Source of the DNA: Dryomyza anilis
Lineage: Eukaryota; Arthropoda; Insecta; Diptera; Dryomyzidae
Reading direction: 5' to 3'
NCBI GenBank assembly: GCA_951804985.1
Contig: OX638133.1
Span: 3,926,501-3,990,500, forward strand
DNA length: 64,000 bases
Positions 34,000 through 45,069 of the stretch are shown piece after piece; the stretch's first letter is position 1; the number at the start of each line of letters is the position of its first letter. The notes below the pieces were generated by a model. The model was not told where the DNA came from and made no database searches. It worked only from the letters and a program-made list of their open reading frames with translations. Position numbers and translations under genes: made by a program.

Positions 34000-36330
34000 G
34001 AACATGAAAAAAAAAAACTGAAATACAGAAAAAAATAAAAAAATTTAAAAAAACCAAAACATAATCAAAAACAGAAATTCAAATACGAAACTCAAAAAAA
34101 ATTCAAAATCAAAAGCACAATAATAACAGCAAAATTAGAAACAAAAAAGTGAAAACAATAAAACAAAAGCAAAATAATAAAAACAAGAGGAAAATGAAAA
34201 TAAAAGCCAAAACACAAAAACAAAAAAAAAACATCAAGAACACAAAAACAAAAGGAAATGCAAAAACAGAAACAAAAGCAAAACAAAAATACAAAACCCA
34301 AACAAAAGTAAAAACAACAAAAAAAGCAAAACACAAAAACAAAATCAAAACATTAAAATAAAAAAAAAATAAAAACAAATACAAAAACACAAAAGAAGAA
34401 GCAAAATAACTAAAACAAAAGCAAAAATACATAATAAAAAGCACGAAATAACAGCATAAACTCGGAAACAACTGCAAAAACACTAAACAAAAATATTAAC
34501 ACAAAACAAAAATCTCAAAAATAAAAGCAAAAACAGAAAAGAAAAAACTTAAAAAAACAAAAACACAAAAATTAAATTAAAGACAAATGAAAAAACAAAT
34601 AAAATCAAAGAACAAAAACAAACTCAAACACATATACAATTACAAAAGCACATAACAAAAGCAAAAATAAAAACTGAAGCAAAAAGGAAAACAAAAGCAT
34701 TTTTTTTGTTTTTTTTTTTTTTTTGGAATATCTACTAAGATCCACAGCACTCAGACAGACTATATCCATTGTACTGTGAAATCTATTCCCTACAATTTTG
34801 TGGTTAATATCACCACGAGCGCCCATGCCCAAGCCGGGATTCGAACCCGAGACCTTCAGAATGCAAGTCCAGCGCGCAACCTCTGGACTGCTGAGGCCGG
34901 CATACAAACATAATAAAAGCGGAAAAGAAAAAAAAATACAAAACACAAAAACAACCACGGAAAACAAATCAAATGACAATATGAAACCAATGAATAAAAT
35001 CAAAAGAAATAAAAAAAAGTATATAAAAAAATAACAAAAAAAAAAATCAAAAATAAAGGAAATGTAATAGTAAAAACGAAAAATTAACACACGAATAAAA
35101 GCAGGAAACTGTAAGAAAAAAAACAAAAACTCAAAGTGAAACACAAAAATAAAAGCAAAATGAAAAGAAAAAACAAGACAAAATCTAAAGAAAAGTTAAA
35201 ATAAAATCAAATCACGAATAAAAAGAGAAACAAAACTGCAAGAAAAGAAAAAATAAAAGCAAAATCAGAATTCATTTAAAATCACAAAGTCAAACACAAA
35301 AATAGAAGCAAAAGGACAAAATAAAAAATAAAAATAAAAAAGAAAAATAAAAAACAAATTCGACATAATCTAAAGAAAAGTAAAAATAAAATCAAAAGAA
35401 AAGAAAAATCAAATCACGAATAAAAACAGAAACAAAACTGCAAGAAAAGAAAAAAATAAAACCAAAATCCAAATATATTTAAAAACACAAAGTCAAACAC
35501 AAAAATAAAAGCACAAAATAAAAAATAAAAATAAAAGAAAAAATACGACAAAATCTAAAGAAAAGTAAAAAAAAATCAAACGAAAAAATCAAATCACGAA
35601 TAAAAACAGAAACAAAAAAACAGCAAGAAAAGAAAAAATAAATCCAAAATCAGAATATATTTAAAAACACAAAGTCAAACACAAAAATAAAAGCAAAAGC
35701 ACAAAATAAAAGGCAAAAAAAAAAACGACAAAATCTAAAGAAAAGTAAAAAGAAAAACGAAATCAAATCACGAATAAAAACAGAAACAAAAAACTGCAAG
35801 AAAAGAAAAAATAAAAGCATAATCAGAACATAAGTATTTAAAATCACAAAGTCAAACACAAAAATAAAAGCACAAAATAAAAAGTAAAAATAAAAAAGAA
35901 AAATAAAAAAGAAATTCGACAAAATCTTAAGAAAAGTAAAAATAAAATCAAAAGAAAAATCAAATCACGAATAAAAACTGAAAACTGCAAGAAAAGAAAA
36001 ATAAATAAAACCAAAATCCAAATATATTTAAAAACACAAAGTCAAACACAAAGTCAAACACAAAAATAAAAGCAAAAGCACAAAATAAAATGCAAAAAAA
36101 CGACAAAATCTAAAGAAAAGTAAAAAGAAAAACGAAATCAAATCACGATTAAAAACAGAAACAAAAAACTGCATGAAAAAAAAAACTAAAACCAAAATCA
36201 GAATATATTTAAAACACAAAGTCAAACACAGAAATAAAAGCAAAAACACGATAATAAAAACACAAATACAAAAAAAAGACAAAAGCAAAACTTATCATTT
36301 TTATAAAGCAAAAAGAATAGCAAAAACAAA
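34000..36330. repeat. A/C-rich degenerate repeat with ~173-202-bp higher-order units
   Basis: The first part (34000-35090) is A-rich with scattered C and G. From about 35090 a longer unit repeats, marked by AAATCACGAATAAAAACAGA at 35209, 35411, 35591, 35764, 35962 and 36140. Each unit also has AAATATATTTAAAAACACAA, AGTCAAACACAAAAATAAA and GACAAAATCTAAAGAAAAG. F-rich minus-strand frames are compositional. A SINE interrupts the first part. Confidence 0.92.
34700..34901 (-). mobile_element. tRNA-derived SINE, family 2
   Basis: On the minus strand it begins GCCGGCCTCAGCAGTCCAG, with a B box GGTTCGAATCC at 34847-34837 inside a CGGG...CCCG T-arm-like stem, then a body of about 110 bases and a poly(A) tail (34700-34724 on the plus strand as poly-T). 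It matches 47223-47417. The tail and tRNA-like head define a SINE. It is inserted in the A-rich repeat. Confidence 0.88.
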
Positions 36331-36334
36331 AAAT

Positions 36335-38140
36335 AAATTGAAAAACTCTAATGAAAATAATAAAATATTCCCATTACCAAAGAGAATGGATTCTAGATAT
36401 TTTCGAAAATGTTTCAGTAGATATGGGAAGACAACTAATGTAGAAACTACAGAAAAGCACTCTGTACACTGACAAAAGCAATATTATGATTCGATTCTGG
36501 ATTATTTTTGCCATAGACAGAAGAAAAGTTTCCGAGTTTCTCACAAATTTCTAAATAGATTTTCATTCTCAGTCAAGAATAAATTAAATGCTATATATCG
36601 GATTACACTATTTATATATTAAACTATATAGATTTAGTATATTTAACTGTTATTTGGATAGTTCCTTTTTGTTTGAACAATTTAAATTTTATTGAATATT
36701 GCTTTATTAACAGCGGATTCTGTTATTTCAACAAATATATTGTTATATTTACTTTTATTTTGACTATTTATGACAAACAATGCGGTTGAAAGTGTAACAA
36801 AGCTTTTAACCATATTGCTTAGTGTATGTTTGTCTAACAGTCTGTCTGTCTGTTTGACTGACTGCCTATCTGTCCGTATATTTGTCTCTTTTTTTTCTAT
36901 GTGTGTGTGTTTGTGTTACGAATACATTTAACCTCTAGGCGAACCGCAAATAGCACACATATTCACACAAACAAAACCCACCGCCGTCGGCGGCAACAAA
37001 CAACAAAATGCAATATTGCACAAACGTTGACTTGTTGTAGTAATTGTTGTTTTTTGTTTTTTTTTGTTTTGTTGTATTGTGGCGGTTAGTTGTTGGTGCT
37101 GCTCCTATTTTTGCCGCAGTAAAAATTCAATAAGTTGTTGCCTGCCAGCAATGCCGCCAACTGCCCCACCCAATGACCTGCCGTCCTGTTTTGCATTCGA
37201 AACTAAAATGTTTTTTTTTAGCCACCACCACCCATGATTTGGCTTCTGGTTTTTGCAACAATAGCAAAAGCTACGATACTCAAGTGTCAGGATATGAACA
37301 TTTTTTATCGCTTCATTCGTTGTTTGCAAGGATGCTGCATGCTTCTGCCGTCCTTCCTTCGTTCGTTCGTTCGTTCGTCCTACATCTATGCAAATTAGTA
37401 GGCAAAAGTGTTACGTTGACCCGGGTTCCGGGTTTGTTTTGGTGGCAATGGCGGGCTGCAAAATCGGGTTTCAATAATAAACATCCATTGTAATCAAAGT
37501 GGTTTTTTTTGTATGTGCAGCAGTTCGAACTAGAAAAATAGGTTGGTAGTTTTTATATTTATTACTTTGCAAAAAAAACAACATAAAAAAGATAATATTT
37601 GATTTTTGATGAATTTCCTGTGGAATTAAATTAGGTTTTTTTTTACTAAATTGTGCAAAATAAAATGTATTATAAAATTATTAAACATTTAAATTTGTCA
37701 CTGAATAATTTTAAAATATATCACAGTTAATAATTATATTATAGATATATATATAAATAATAAAAGGATTTCTGATAGTTCTAGAAAGCATTAGAAATAC
37801 CAGATTAAACTGACATTTTTAAAATACAATAAATTTTAGTAATTTTAACAATAGATTTTAATTCATTGAAATATCGAGTGCTTTTTAATTTGTCACAAAA
37901 TATCAATAATCCTAAGATTTTCTTGTATGAAATATATTACCATTTTTTAAAATTAACTTTGTTTAAAATCTGTAATCTATAAAAGTTGGTCAAAATAACA
38001 AAATTTTATATCAATTAACACAAATCAGTTATTTGTTTTTTTAAACACATTTCATTTGATCATTCGTTATTTATTTAAAATTATAATTCGTGTTAAAGAA
38101 ATAATAAAAAAAATAAATCACAAAAAAAAAAAAACAAAAA
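36335..38140. other. No gene seen; GTCT-type microsatellite and UTR-like patch
   Basis: A GTCTGTCTGTCTG/GACTGACTGCC tract lies at 36830-36890. The 37080-37490 segment is GC-richer with CGTTCGTTCGTTCGTTCG at 37358-37376. The minus-strand frame 37105-37329 lacks an ATG start or splice support. Confidence 0.4.
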
Positions 38141-38149
38141 ACTAAATCA

Positions 38150-38400
38150 AATGAAATGTAAATGTTAATACAAAATAAAATAAAACGAAACTCAAAACAC
38201 GAATAAAAGCAGAAACATGCAAAATGAAAAATAAAACCAAAATCAAAATATATAAAAAACACAAAGCCAAACACAAAAATAAAAACAAAAACACAATATT
38301 AAAAACATAAATACAAAATAAAAGACTGAAGCAATACTTATCATATTTATAAAGCAAAAGGAATAAGCAAAAACAAAAAATAATTAACATAAATCAGTTA
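38150..38400. repeat. Detached single unit of the 35-36-kb repeat
   Basis: Contains ACACGAATAAAAGCAGAAAC, AAATATATAAAAAACACAAA, GCCAAACACAAAAATAAAA and ACTTATCATATTTATAAAGC in the same order as the last unit and right flank of the array (36140-36330). It is a copy of the array edge about 2 kb away. Confidence 0.78.
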
Positions 38401-38906
38401 TTTGTTATTTAAACCAAGTAGTTTTGAACATTCGATATTTGTATAAAATTATAATTCGTACGAAATTGTCCAAATTTTGCTTCTTCAAATTAGTCCATCT
38501 TTTTGCAATTAATTTTAAAATTTACAAAAAATTTTCAAAATTTCAATACAGTGAAAAATTGGTGATTAATACTAAAATTTGTCAAAATAAAAAATAAAAG
38601 ATTTACACAAATATGTGAAATGCAACTGAAATACATTTGCTGTCACCTTATGCCATTAAAATGAACGTACCTTATTTTACTATAACCGAAATCTTAGTCA
38701 GCACAATTGCAAATTTGGTTGCCATAACCACATAATTGCATATTTCATTTACTTGGAGGTTGAAACAACCTCATGCTTCCTGCTTTGGAGCTTGCCCCAA
38801 CCGAAATACTAGGTTGTGGCGGGTATTAGTAGATTTACTATTTGAATTTGTGTGCGTGATATATTTACGCACCTAATACATATAGAAAATTTTAATCGGT
38901 TTAATA

Positions 38907-40150
38907 AGGACTGCGTCAAATAAAATTGTCCGTTACATATCTTCCCATAATGTGCTATTGCAAGATTCAAATTAAAAAAATTTGATCACAGTAGCTCTGA
39001 ATTAAATGGCAGAAAATAATTTGTACACAATTTATTTAAAAATGGCAAACGAAGTGGAAGTGAGAGAAAATATAATTAAAATTTTTCAAAAACAACCTTG
39101 TTGGTCTTTTAAAAAAATTGCCAAGGAGGTAGGGGCTAACCCTAAGACCATTTCTCGCATTATCAACCGCTTTAACGAAGACCTGAGTATTGATCGAAAG
39201 AAAGGTTCTGGTAAAAAATAGGCCCACATGATCGTGAAAAGTCGAAGGTTGTGAATATTTTAAAGAAAGATCTAAGCATATCCGGAAGGAAATTGGCGAA
39301 AAAGGCGGATTGCTCAGAATCTTTCGTGCGCAGGACTAAGACGTACAAGGTCCAAAAAGTTCCGGATAGAAATGCCGTCAAGAATGAAACCGCAAAACAA
39401 CGAGCTAAAAAGCTGAACCAAGATTTTTTAAAAAATTCGATTGCTGCATAATGGACGACGAAACTTATGTTTTAGCGGACTTTTCTCAGCTACCTGGGCA
39501 GGAATTTCATACAGCCGATTCTCGAGGAAATGTCGCTGAAAAATTCAAATAAAAAAAAATGACAAAATTCCCAAAGAAATTCCTTGTTTGGCAGGCAATT
39601 TGTAGTTGTGGAAAAAGGAGCAGCTCATTCGTTACATCGGGTACAATTAATAGCGAAATATATTTGAAGGAATGCTTGCAAAGTAGATTGCTTCCATTTT
39701 TACGCCAACATGAAGTGTCCACATTTTTTTTGGCCTGACTTCGCTTCATGTCACTACAGCAAAACGGCCTTAGAGTGGATCCAACAAAATGCAGTGATTT
39801 TGGTGCCTAGAGAAGCCAATCCACCAAACTGTCCAGAACTCAGGCCGATTGAGAGATACTGGGCTTTAGTAAAAAGGGAGATGAAGACAACGAAAAAAGT
39901 GGCCAAAAACCTTCAAGACTTTAAAAGAAAGTGGTCTTCAGCAGCTGAGAGGGTGTCGGACACTACCATTACAACATTAATGGAAGGGGTTCCGGAAAAA
40001 ATAAAACTTTTTATTAAAAAATATTAATTTCTGTTTTTTTAAATCTAAAAATAATTTGCAAAATAAAATATTTTATTCTATAAAAATTCGATTACTAGAT
40101 TTCTAGATTTTTTCATTTTTGTAACGGACAATTTTATTCGGCGCAGTCCT
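38907..40150 (+). mobile_element. Tc1/mariner-superfamily transposon with intact TIRs
   Basis: 31-base terminal inverted repeats (38907-38937 and 40120-40150) start AGGACTGCG and differ at two positions. The element is flanked by TA on both sides (38905-38906, 40151-40152). It is 1244 bp long with a broken transposase between the TIRs. Family spacing is given in the transposase entry. Confidence 0.93.
39006..40027 (+). pseudogene. DD37E-type transposase, inactivated
   Basis: The N-terminal part (39006-39221) contains a helix-turn-helix region with KKIAKEVGANPKTISRI. The frame shifts near 39220 to a segment with GRKLAKKADCSESFVRR (39251-39451) and again near 39440 to the catalytic core. The first acidic residue is in IMDDETYV (codon at 39457), the second in FWPDFASCHY (39737), and the third is the E of LRPIERYW (39851), with 37 residues between the last two. 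DD37E spacing is known from the ITmD37E group of mosquitoes. An in-frame TAA follows AEKFK at 39549, and another frame change lies near 39725. At least three frameshifts and one stop make it non-functional. Confidence 0.88.
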
Positions 40151-40413
40151 TATATAGTCATTGTAGAACGAAAAGTCTTGGTGACATTTTTATGAAAAAT
40201 TTAAATTTCGAGTTTATTGATTAATATTATAAAAAGTAATTGATGCATTTTTAAAGTTGAAATATCAATTGATAGATTTACATTTTCTTATCATGTGGTA
40301 AGAAAATAACACTAACGATTAAAAATTGACAGATATATAATAATTTTTGTAAATGAATATTTGGCATTTTAAAAATGTATTTGGTTACTTTTCGTTTTAC
40401 AACGACGATATAT
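40151..40413 (-). mobile_element. MITE abutting the Tc1/mariner element
   Basis: Ends ATATAGTCATTGTAGAACGA and (complement) ATATCGTCGTTGTAAAACGA, with shared interior TATCAATTGATAGATTTAC and AAGTAATTGATGCATTTTT. It matches the MITE at 62074-62341 in opposite orientation. Its first TA is also the right TA of the mariner element. Confidence 0.75.
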
Positions 40414-40429
40414 AAAACATGTCTTAATA

Positions 40430-40960
40430 TAAAATTTCAGGTTTCGACAACCTCATGCTCACCGACTTGAAGGTTGTAACAACTTCATGCTTGCTGACTA
40501 GGAAGTGGCCACAATACAATTAGGTGGTTGCTTCAAATACTTTATCAGTTGTTGCCACAACCGAATAATTCCGTTGCCACAACAAATAAATTTTCTGTGT
40601 GTAATATTATTTGTCATAAATGGGATATTTACAGAAATTCTTCAAAAATTTGTTATTCACATAATTGTCAATAATTTAACACAAATCTGTCTCAAAAAAA
40701 AATAATTAATACTAAAATTGCTTAAAAATTTTAAGTGTCCAAATTCTGTAAAAAATTTGTTATTCATATAAATCGAAGAATATTTTGGTGTTTTTAGAAA
40801 TTTGACAATAATTTGTTCTACACAAATCTGTCACAAAAAACTATAATTAAAAATAAATTTTCTTAAAAATTTGTAGTGTTCATATTCTGTCAATAATTTG
40901 TTATTCATATAAATCGGAAAATATTTTGATGTTTACAGAAATTTGACAATAATTTGTGAT
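40430..40960. repeat. Three-copy AT-rich tandem repeat and GGTTGY-type words
   Basis: A unit containing ACAATAATTTG-TACACAAATCTGTC and GTTATTCATATAAATCG occurs about three times between 40620 and 40960. Upstream, AACCTCATGCTYACYGACT-like text (40445-40500) resembles AACAACCTCATGCTTCCTGC at 38763, on the other side of the transposon. Confidence 0.6.
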
Positions 40961-41037
40961 TTGTACAAAATGCTTCAAAGTTATAGTTTGAATTGGAAAT
41001 TTTGTCTCGAAACTGGTCAAGAATATGTAATTGATAT

Positions 41038-41342
41038 AAAGGCTTTTTCAAATGGGACGTTACAAAAGTAGAGCGACAGGGACAGCAAACGACGCCATAT
41101 TTCTTGCCGCTCTTTTGACATTTCTCTTCAGTAAGGTTTGCCATTTCATGATGGAGAGATATACGAATTCGAATTTCGGTAGTAAATTTTAATAATTTCG
41201 AATCGTTGTTGGCTCGTATGTCTTACCATCATGAAATGGCAAACCTTACTGTAGAGAAATGTCAAAAGATCGGCAAGTAATATAGCGTCGTTTGCTGTCC
41301 TTGTCGCTCCACTTTTGTAGCGTCCCTGTTGAAAAACCCTTT
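41038..41342. mobile_element. Foldback MITE with 117-bp inverted arms
   Basis: The left arm 41038-41154 and right arm 41226-41342 are both 117 bases and about 88% complementary (landmarks GGACAGCAAACGACGC, TTTGACATTTCTCT, AAGGTTTGCCATTTCATGAT). The 71-base loop is AT-rich. No coding capacity. The target duplication is unclear. Confidence 0.85.
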
Positions 41343-41900
41343 AATTTGTACACTTAGAAAAAAATACCATAAAATCAATAGTTTTTTAGCTATTAAAATT
41401 AGTGAATGAAATAAATTTTTATTTAAAAGTAAATCCCATTAAATACTTCAAAATACTATTTAATTGTTTTTGTTTGATATAAAATATATATTTTTTTATA
41501 CCATTGAATTAATAACTGTCCTTCTGACCAATTTTAATAGGTTTTTTTCTGAGTGTACACTTGAAATTGTTCAATAAAATATTTGCACATATATGTCAAA
41601 AAGACTAAAAATTTAAATTAATTTCACAAATATATTTTCGTTTTTAGATAGTTTTTACAATATATAAAATTGAAATAATTTGCACAAATGTTTAATAATT
41701 GGTAATTTATACAATTTTGTCAAGCATTTATAATATTGGCATTCAATCGTTAAAAAAAAATTAACATTAAACAATCATTTAATTGTTGTTGTTGTCGGTT
41801 TGGCTTTTCACACAGCAATCAAAGTGTAGCAATAGCAATAGCAACTGCAACAAAAACAAATCAAAATTTAAACCAAAATGAGAATCGTTGTCTCACCGAA
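41343..41900. other. AT-rich, then 5' UTR-like sequence
   Basis: No gene up to about 41780. From there TTGTTGTTGTTG and CAATAGCAATAGCAACTGC words begin, typical of fly 5' UTRs, leading into the exon below. Confidence 0.4.
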
Positions 41901-41976
41901 CGATGCTCAACTATAACCGACCAACAACAACAAAAACGTTCACAACAACAATCCAAATGTAGGCTTCGCATTACAA

Positions 41977-42113
41977 ATGCATACGAAGTACGACAACTAC
42001 ACGAGCAACAACTATTACGACGACGATGAGGACGAGTCGCAAGCAACAAAGTCAACGGAACCGGAAATGATTGCGGGTTGCACAGTTGCCGAGTGCACTT
42101 CGGTGGCTACGAG
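41977..42113 (+). CDS. Candidate first coding exon, extracellular/receptor-like N terminus
   Basis: ATG at 41977 opens a frame that reaches a consensus donor GAG|GTAAAGT at 42114 after 45 codons plus two bases. The peptide begins MHTKYDNYTSNNYYDDDEDE and continues through STEPEM to GCTVAECTSVA. NYTS is an N-glycosylation motif, and YY beside a D/E run is a typical tyrosine-sulfation context, both common in the N-terminal tails of receptors. Codons end mostly in C or G, unlike the flanks. There is no signal peptide before it. The frame is also open for 22 codons upstream after a TAA, so an upstream exon cannot be excluded. I do not recognise the gene; later exons must lie far downstream. Confidence 0.5.
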
Positions 42114-42464
42114 GTAAAGTGTGTTGGATAAGCGGTGGTGAAGGGTGGCACCACGTTTTCAACCTGGTAGAGAGCAGTGGTTGGGTAGTAGGGACTTGAG
42201 AGGTCTGTGTGATATGTTAAGTAGTTGCTGGTAGGCATACAAAAGCATTTAATATTTATACAAATAAATTGTGCAATTGCAGAGGGAGATGGCATTAAAA
42301 TGGTTGTCGTTGTTGCTCACTTGTCTTCATTTTGGGTTGTCTGAATGCCAGCTGCCAGTGTGCGCTCAAAAAGATTTGACTCAATGCCAAATTACAAATT
42401 GTGTTGGCTCCATGTGGAGTACAATGTGTCGAAGAGTGAGGTGTACATAAGAAAAGGTACAGTT
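42114..42464. other. Intron-like flank of the exon
   Basis: Moderately GC-rich, non-repetitive, no frame supported. It contains GGTGGCACCACG and several TTGTTG tracts. Confidence 0.4.
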
Positions 42465-43680
42465 GACGATGGAGATACGATGTAGATACGATTTAGATAC
42501 GATGTAGATACGATGTAGTTACGATGTATATTCGATGTAGATACGATGTAGTTACGATGTATATTCGATGTAGATACGATGTAGATACGATGAAGATACG
42601 ATGTAGATACGATGTAGATGCGGTGTAGATACGATGTAGATATGATGTAGATACGATGTAGAGACGATTTAGATACGATGTAGATGTTTACGATGTATAT
42701 TCGGTACAATGTAGATGCGATGTAGATACGATGTAGATACGATGTAGATTAGATGTTGATACGTTTTAGATACAATGTAGAGATGATGTAGGTATGATAT
42801 AGATATGATGTAGACATGATGTGGATATGATGTAGACATGATGTAGATATGATGAAAATATGATGTAGATATGATGTAGATATGATGTACTTATGATGTA
42901 CATATGATGTACATATGATTTACAAATGATGTAGATATGATGTAGGTATGATGTAGATATGATGTAGCTATGATGAAAATATGATGTAGATATGATGTAC
43001 ATATGATGTACATATGATGTAGATATGATGTAGATATGATGTAGATATGATATACATATAATGTATATATGATGTAGATATGATGTAGAAATGATGTCGA
43101 TACCATAAAAATACGATGAAGATACGTTGAGGATACGATGAAGATATGATAAAGATACGATTTAGTTATGATGTAGATACAATGTGGAATTAATGCAGAT
43201 AAGACGCAGATACGATATAGATTCGGTGTAAATACGATGTAGATTTAATGTAGATTCGATGTAAATACAATGTAGATTCGATGTAGATATGATGAAGATA
43301 CGACATAGGTACGATATAGATACGTTGTCGATACGATATAAATTAGTTGCTGATACGTTGTTGAAACGATGCAGATTCGATGTAGATACGAGTAGATCTG
43401 ATGCGGATTTAATGCAGATTCGATATAAATACGAGATAGATTCTAAGTAGATACGATGCCGATTCGATGAAAATACGATGTATATTTCATTAATTCAAAT
43501 AAATTAAAATTTGTAAGAATGTAATTTCGATGTAGATACAATCTAGATTTGATGTATATACAAGGTTGACTCGACGTATATGCAATGTAGGTATAATGTT
43601 GATTCGATGTAGATACTGTAGAGATTCGATGTAGATACAATGTTGATTCCATATATATTCAAATTTATTGTATAAAAAAA
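42465..43680. repeat. 12-bp GATACGATGTAG minisatellite
   Basis: About 1.2 kb of the 12-base unit GATACGATGTAG. In 42780-43090 the local variant is GATATGATGTAG; from 43100 on units are more degenerate and interrupted near 43490. Because 12 is a multiple of three, several minus-strand frames stay open with a YLHRIYIVSTS-type periodicity; they have no other coding evidence. Confidence 0.95.
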
Positions 43681-43689
43681 GTTTACATT

Positions 43690-43925
43690 TCAGGCGGAAC
43701 CGATAAGTAGAGTCCGTGTAGATCTCGTGTAGATTCCGTGTAGATTCCGTGTAGATTTCGTGTAGATTCCGTGTAGATTCCGTGTAGATTCCGTGTAGAT
43801 TCCGTGTAGATTTCGTGTAGATTCCATGTAGAATCAGCGTAGATTCCGTGTAGATTACGTATAAATTCTATGAAGATTCCGTGTAAATACTGTGTAGATT
43901 CCGTGTTCATTGTGAGTAAATAATT
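43690..43925. repeat. 12-bp GATTCCGTGTAG minisatellite sector
   Basis: Same 12-base frame as the preceding block but homogenised to GATTCCGTGTAG over about 18 units. The minus-strand frame 43683-43910 (ESTRNLHGIYT repeats) is a by-product. Confidence 0.95.
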
Positions 43926-44144
43926 TATATATTATCTGTCTATATCAATAAAGATTCAGTGTAGATTTCATGTAAATTTGCTGTAGATTCGGGTAGGATT
44001 CTACCTAGTATCGATGTAACTTCGAGGTACTTTCTGTTTACGGTAGTAATTACCGAGAATAAGAGGAAGACGCTTAGTCAAAGAGATCTCTTATATAAAT
44101 TACATTTAATATTGGCAACACTGTCTCACAGCTATTACGACACC

Positions 44145-44261
44145 ATGGCAACCAAGACAATTGCTGTTGTTCTGCTGCAGATGGCGCTGCTCTCATTGAA
44201 AATGTATTTTGTTGCTTGTATGGGTTTCATGTTGCTGTTAAATTATTGTTGTCGTCGGTAA
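44145..44261 (+). CDS. Possible 38-residue hydrophobic micropeptide
   Basis: An ATG in strong context (CACCATGG) begins MATKTIAVVLLQMALLSLKM, continues through a second hydrophobic run and ends NYCCRR then TAA. A TATATAAAT lies at about 44092 and an acceptor-like CTGTCTCACAG at 44120-44130. The double hydrophobic segment suggests a membrane micropeptide if expressed. There is no recognisable family, and chance remains possible at this length. Confidence 0.3.
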   Translation: MATKTIAVVLLQMALLSLKMYFVACMGFMLLLNYCCRR

Positions 44262-44334
44262 TGTTTTTTTTTATTTTATTGGTTGCTGTAACGACTGTTG
44301 AGGTTTGTATTATATCAATGAATAAATAAATACA

Positions 44335-44450
44335 TAATTTAATAAATAAATTAAGAAATTATTTAATTAATAAATAAAAAATAAATAAATAAATAAATAA
44401 ATAAAAAAATAAATAATTAAATAAATAAATAGAATAAATAAAGAATAAAA
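44335..44450. repeat. (AAAT)n microsatellite
   Basis: AATAAATAAATAAATAAATA runs with small interruptions. Confidence 0.9.
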
Positions 44451-44639
44451 TAGACATTTCAAATAATTAACAAATAATTGCTTCGTATATTTTGTTATTT
44501 TATTTCTTTGAAAATTTGTAAAATTTATTTTAAAAAAATATTAATTTAAAAATTCTAAAAATATTCAATTTAAATGATAAAAGATAAGACAAACATTGCA
44601 CATCAAGTAGCTTTAAAAACTTCGCACATAGTTTCCTCC

Positions 44640-45065
44640 ATTGCACCACCGCAGCACCGCCTGAATGCGCACTAAATGAAAAGTAAATTTATGGCCGTGG
44701 CAAAATGCGCAGCCACTGTGAAGCCAACACCGCGTGTTCAGCAACGCCGTGCGATACCAGGCCGTGAGCGCCGCCGTCAACAGACGTCGTGCAGCGCATT
44801 CACCAGACCACCAGACGAAATTAACCCAGTCACTAACCTAATGCGACGCACTACGTGCGGGCTGCACTGCATACTTTCAGGCGAACGACGAAAGATGTAG
44901 GCGCAGCACAGCATTGTGTGTGGCTCTGTGACTGTGACATGCACGAGGCGTGGTCGAAGCACAACGAGAACCGAGCAGAGTGTGTGAGCCGAGCACGATG
45001 ACGCGTGCAACAAACCAAGGAATTTGTGCTAATTTTGTGCAAAACACAGGATACGTGGCAGCCAT
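44640..45065. other. GC-rich island, possible UTR or exon
   Basis: This is one of the few GC-rich patches. A plus-strand frame (44676-44900, starts MKSKFMAVAKCAATVK, arginine-rich) is open, as are three minus-strand frames. An acceptor-like CATACTTTCAG lies at 44869-44879. No domain is recognisable, so I treat the island as a likely promoter/UTR region. Confidence 0.3.
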
Positions 45066-45069
45066 AGTG

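Noticed and set aside
34837..34901. tRNA gene on the minus strand
   Set aside because: Same reasoning; the body and poly(A) tail repeat at 47223.
34092..36288. F-rich membrane proteins on the minus strand
   Set aside because: Reverse complement of an A/C-rich repeat; one of them also runs through a SINE.
42392..43910. Long repeat proteins with YLHRIYI periods
   Set aside because: 12-base minisatellite with no start, splice or conservation evidence.
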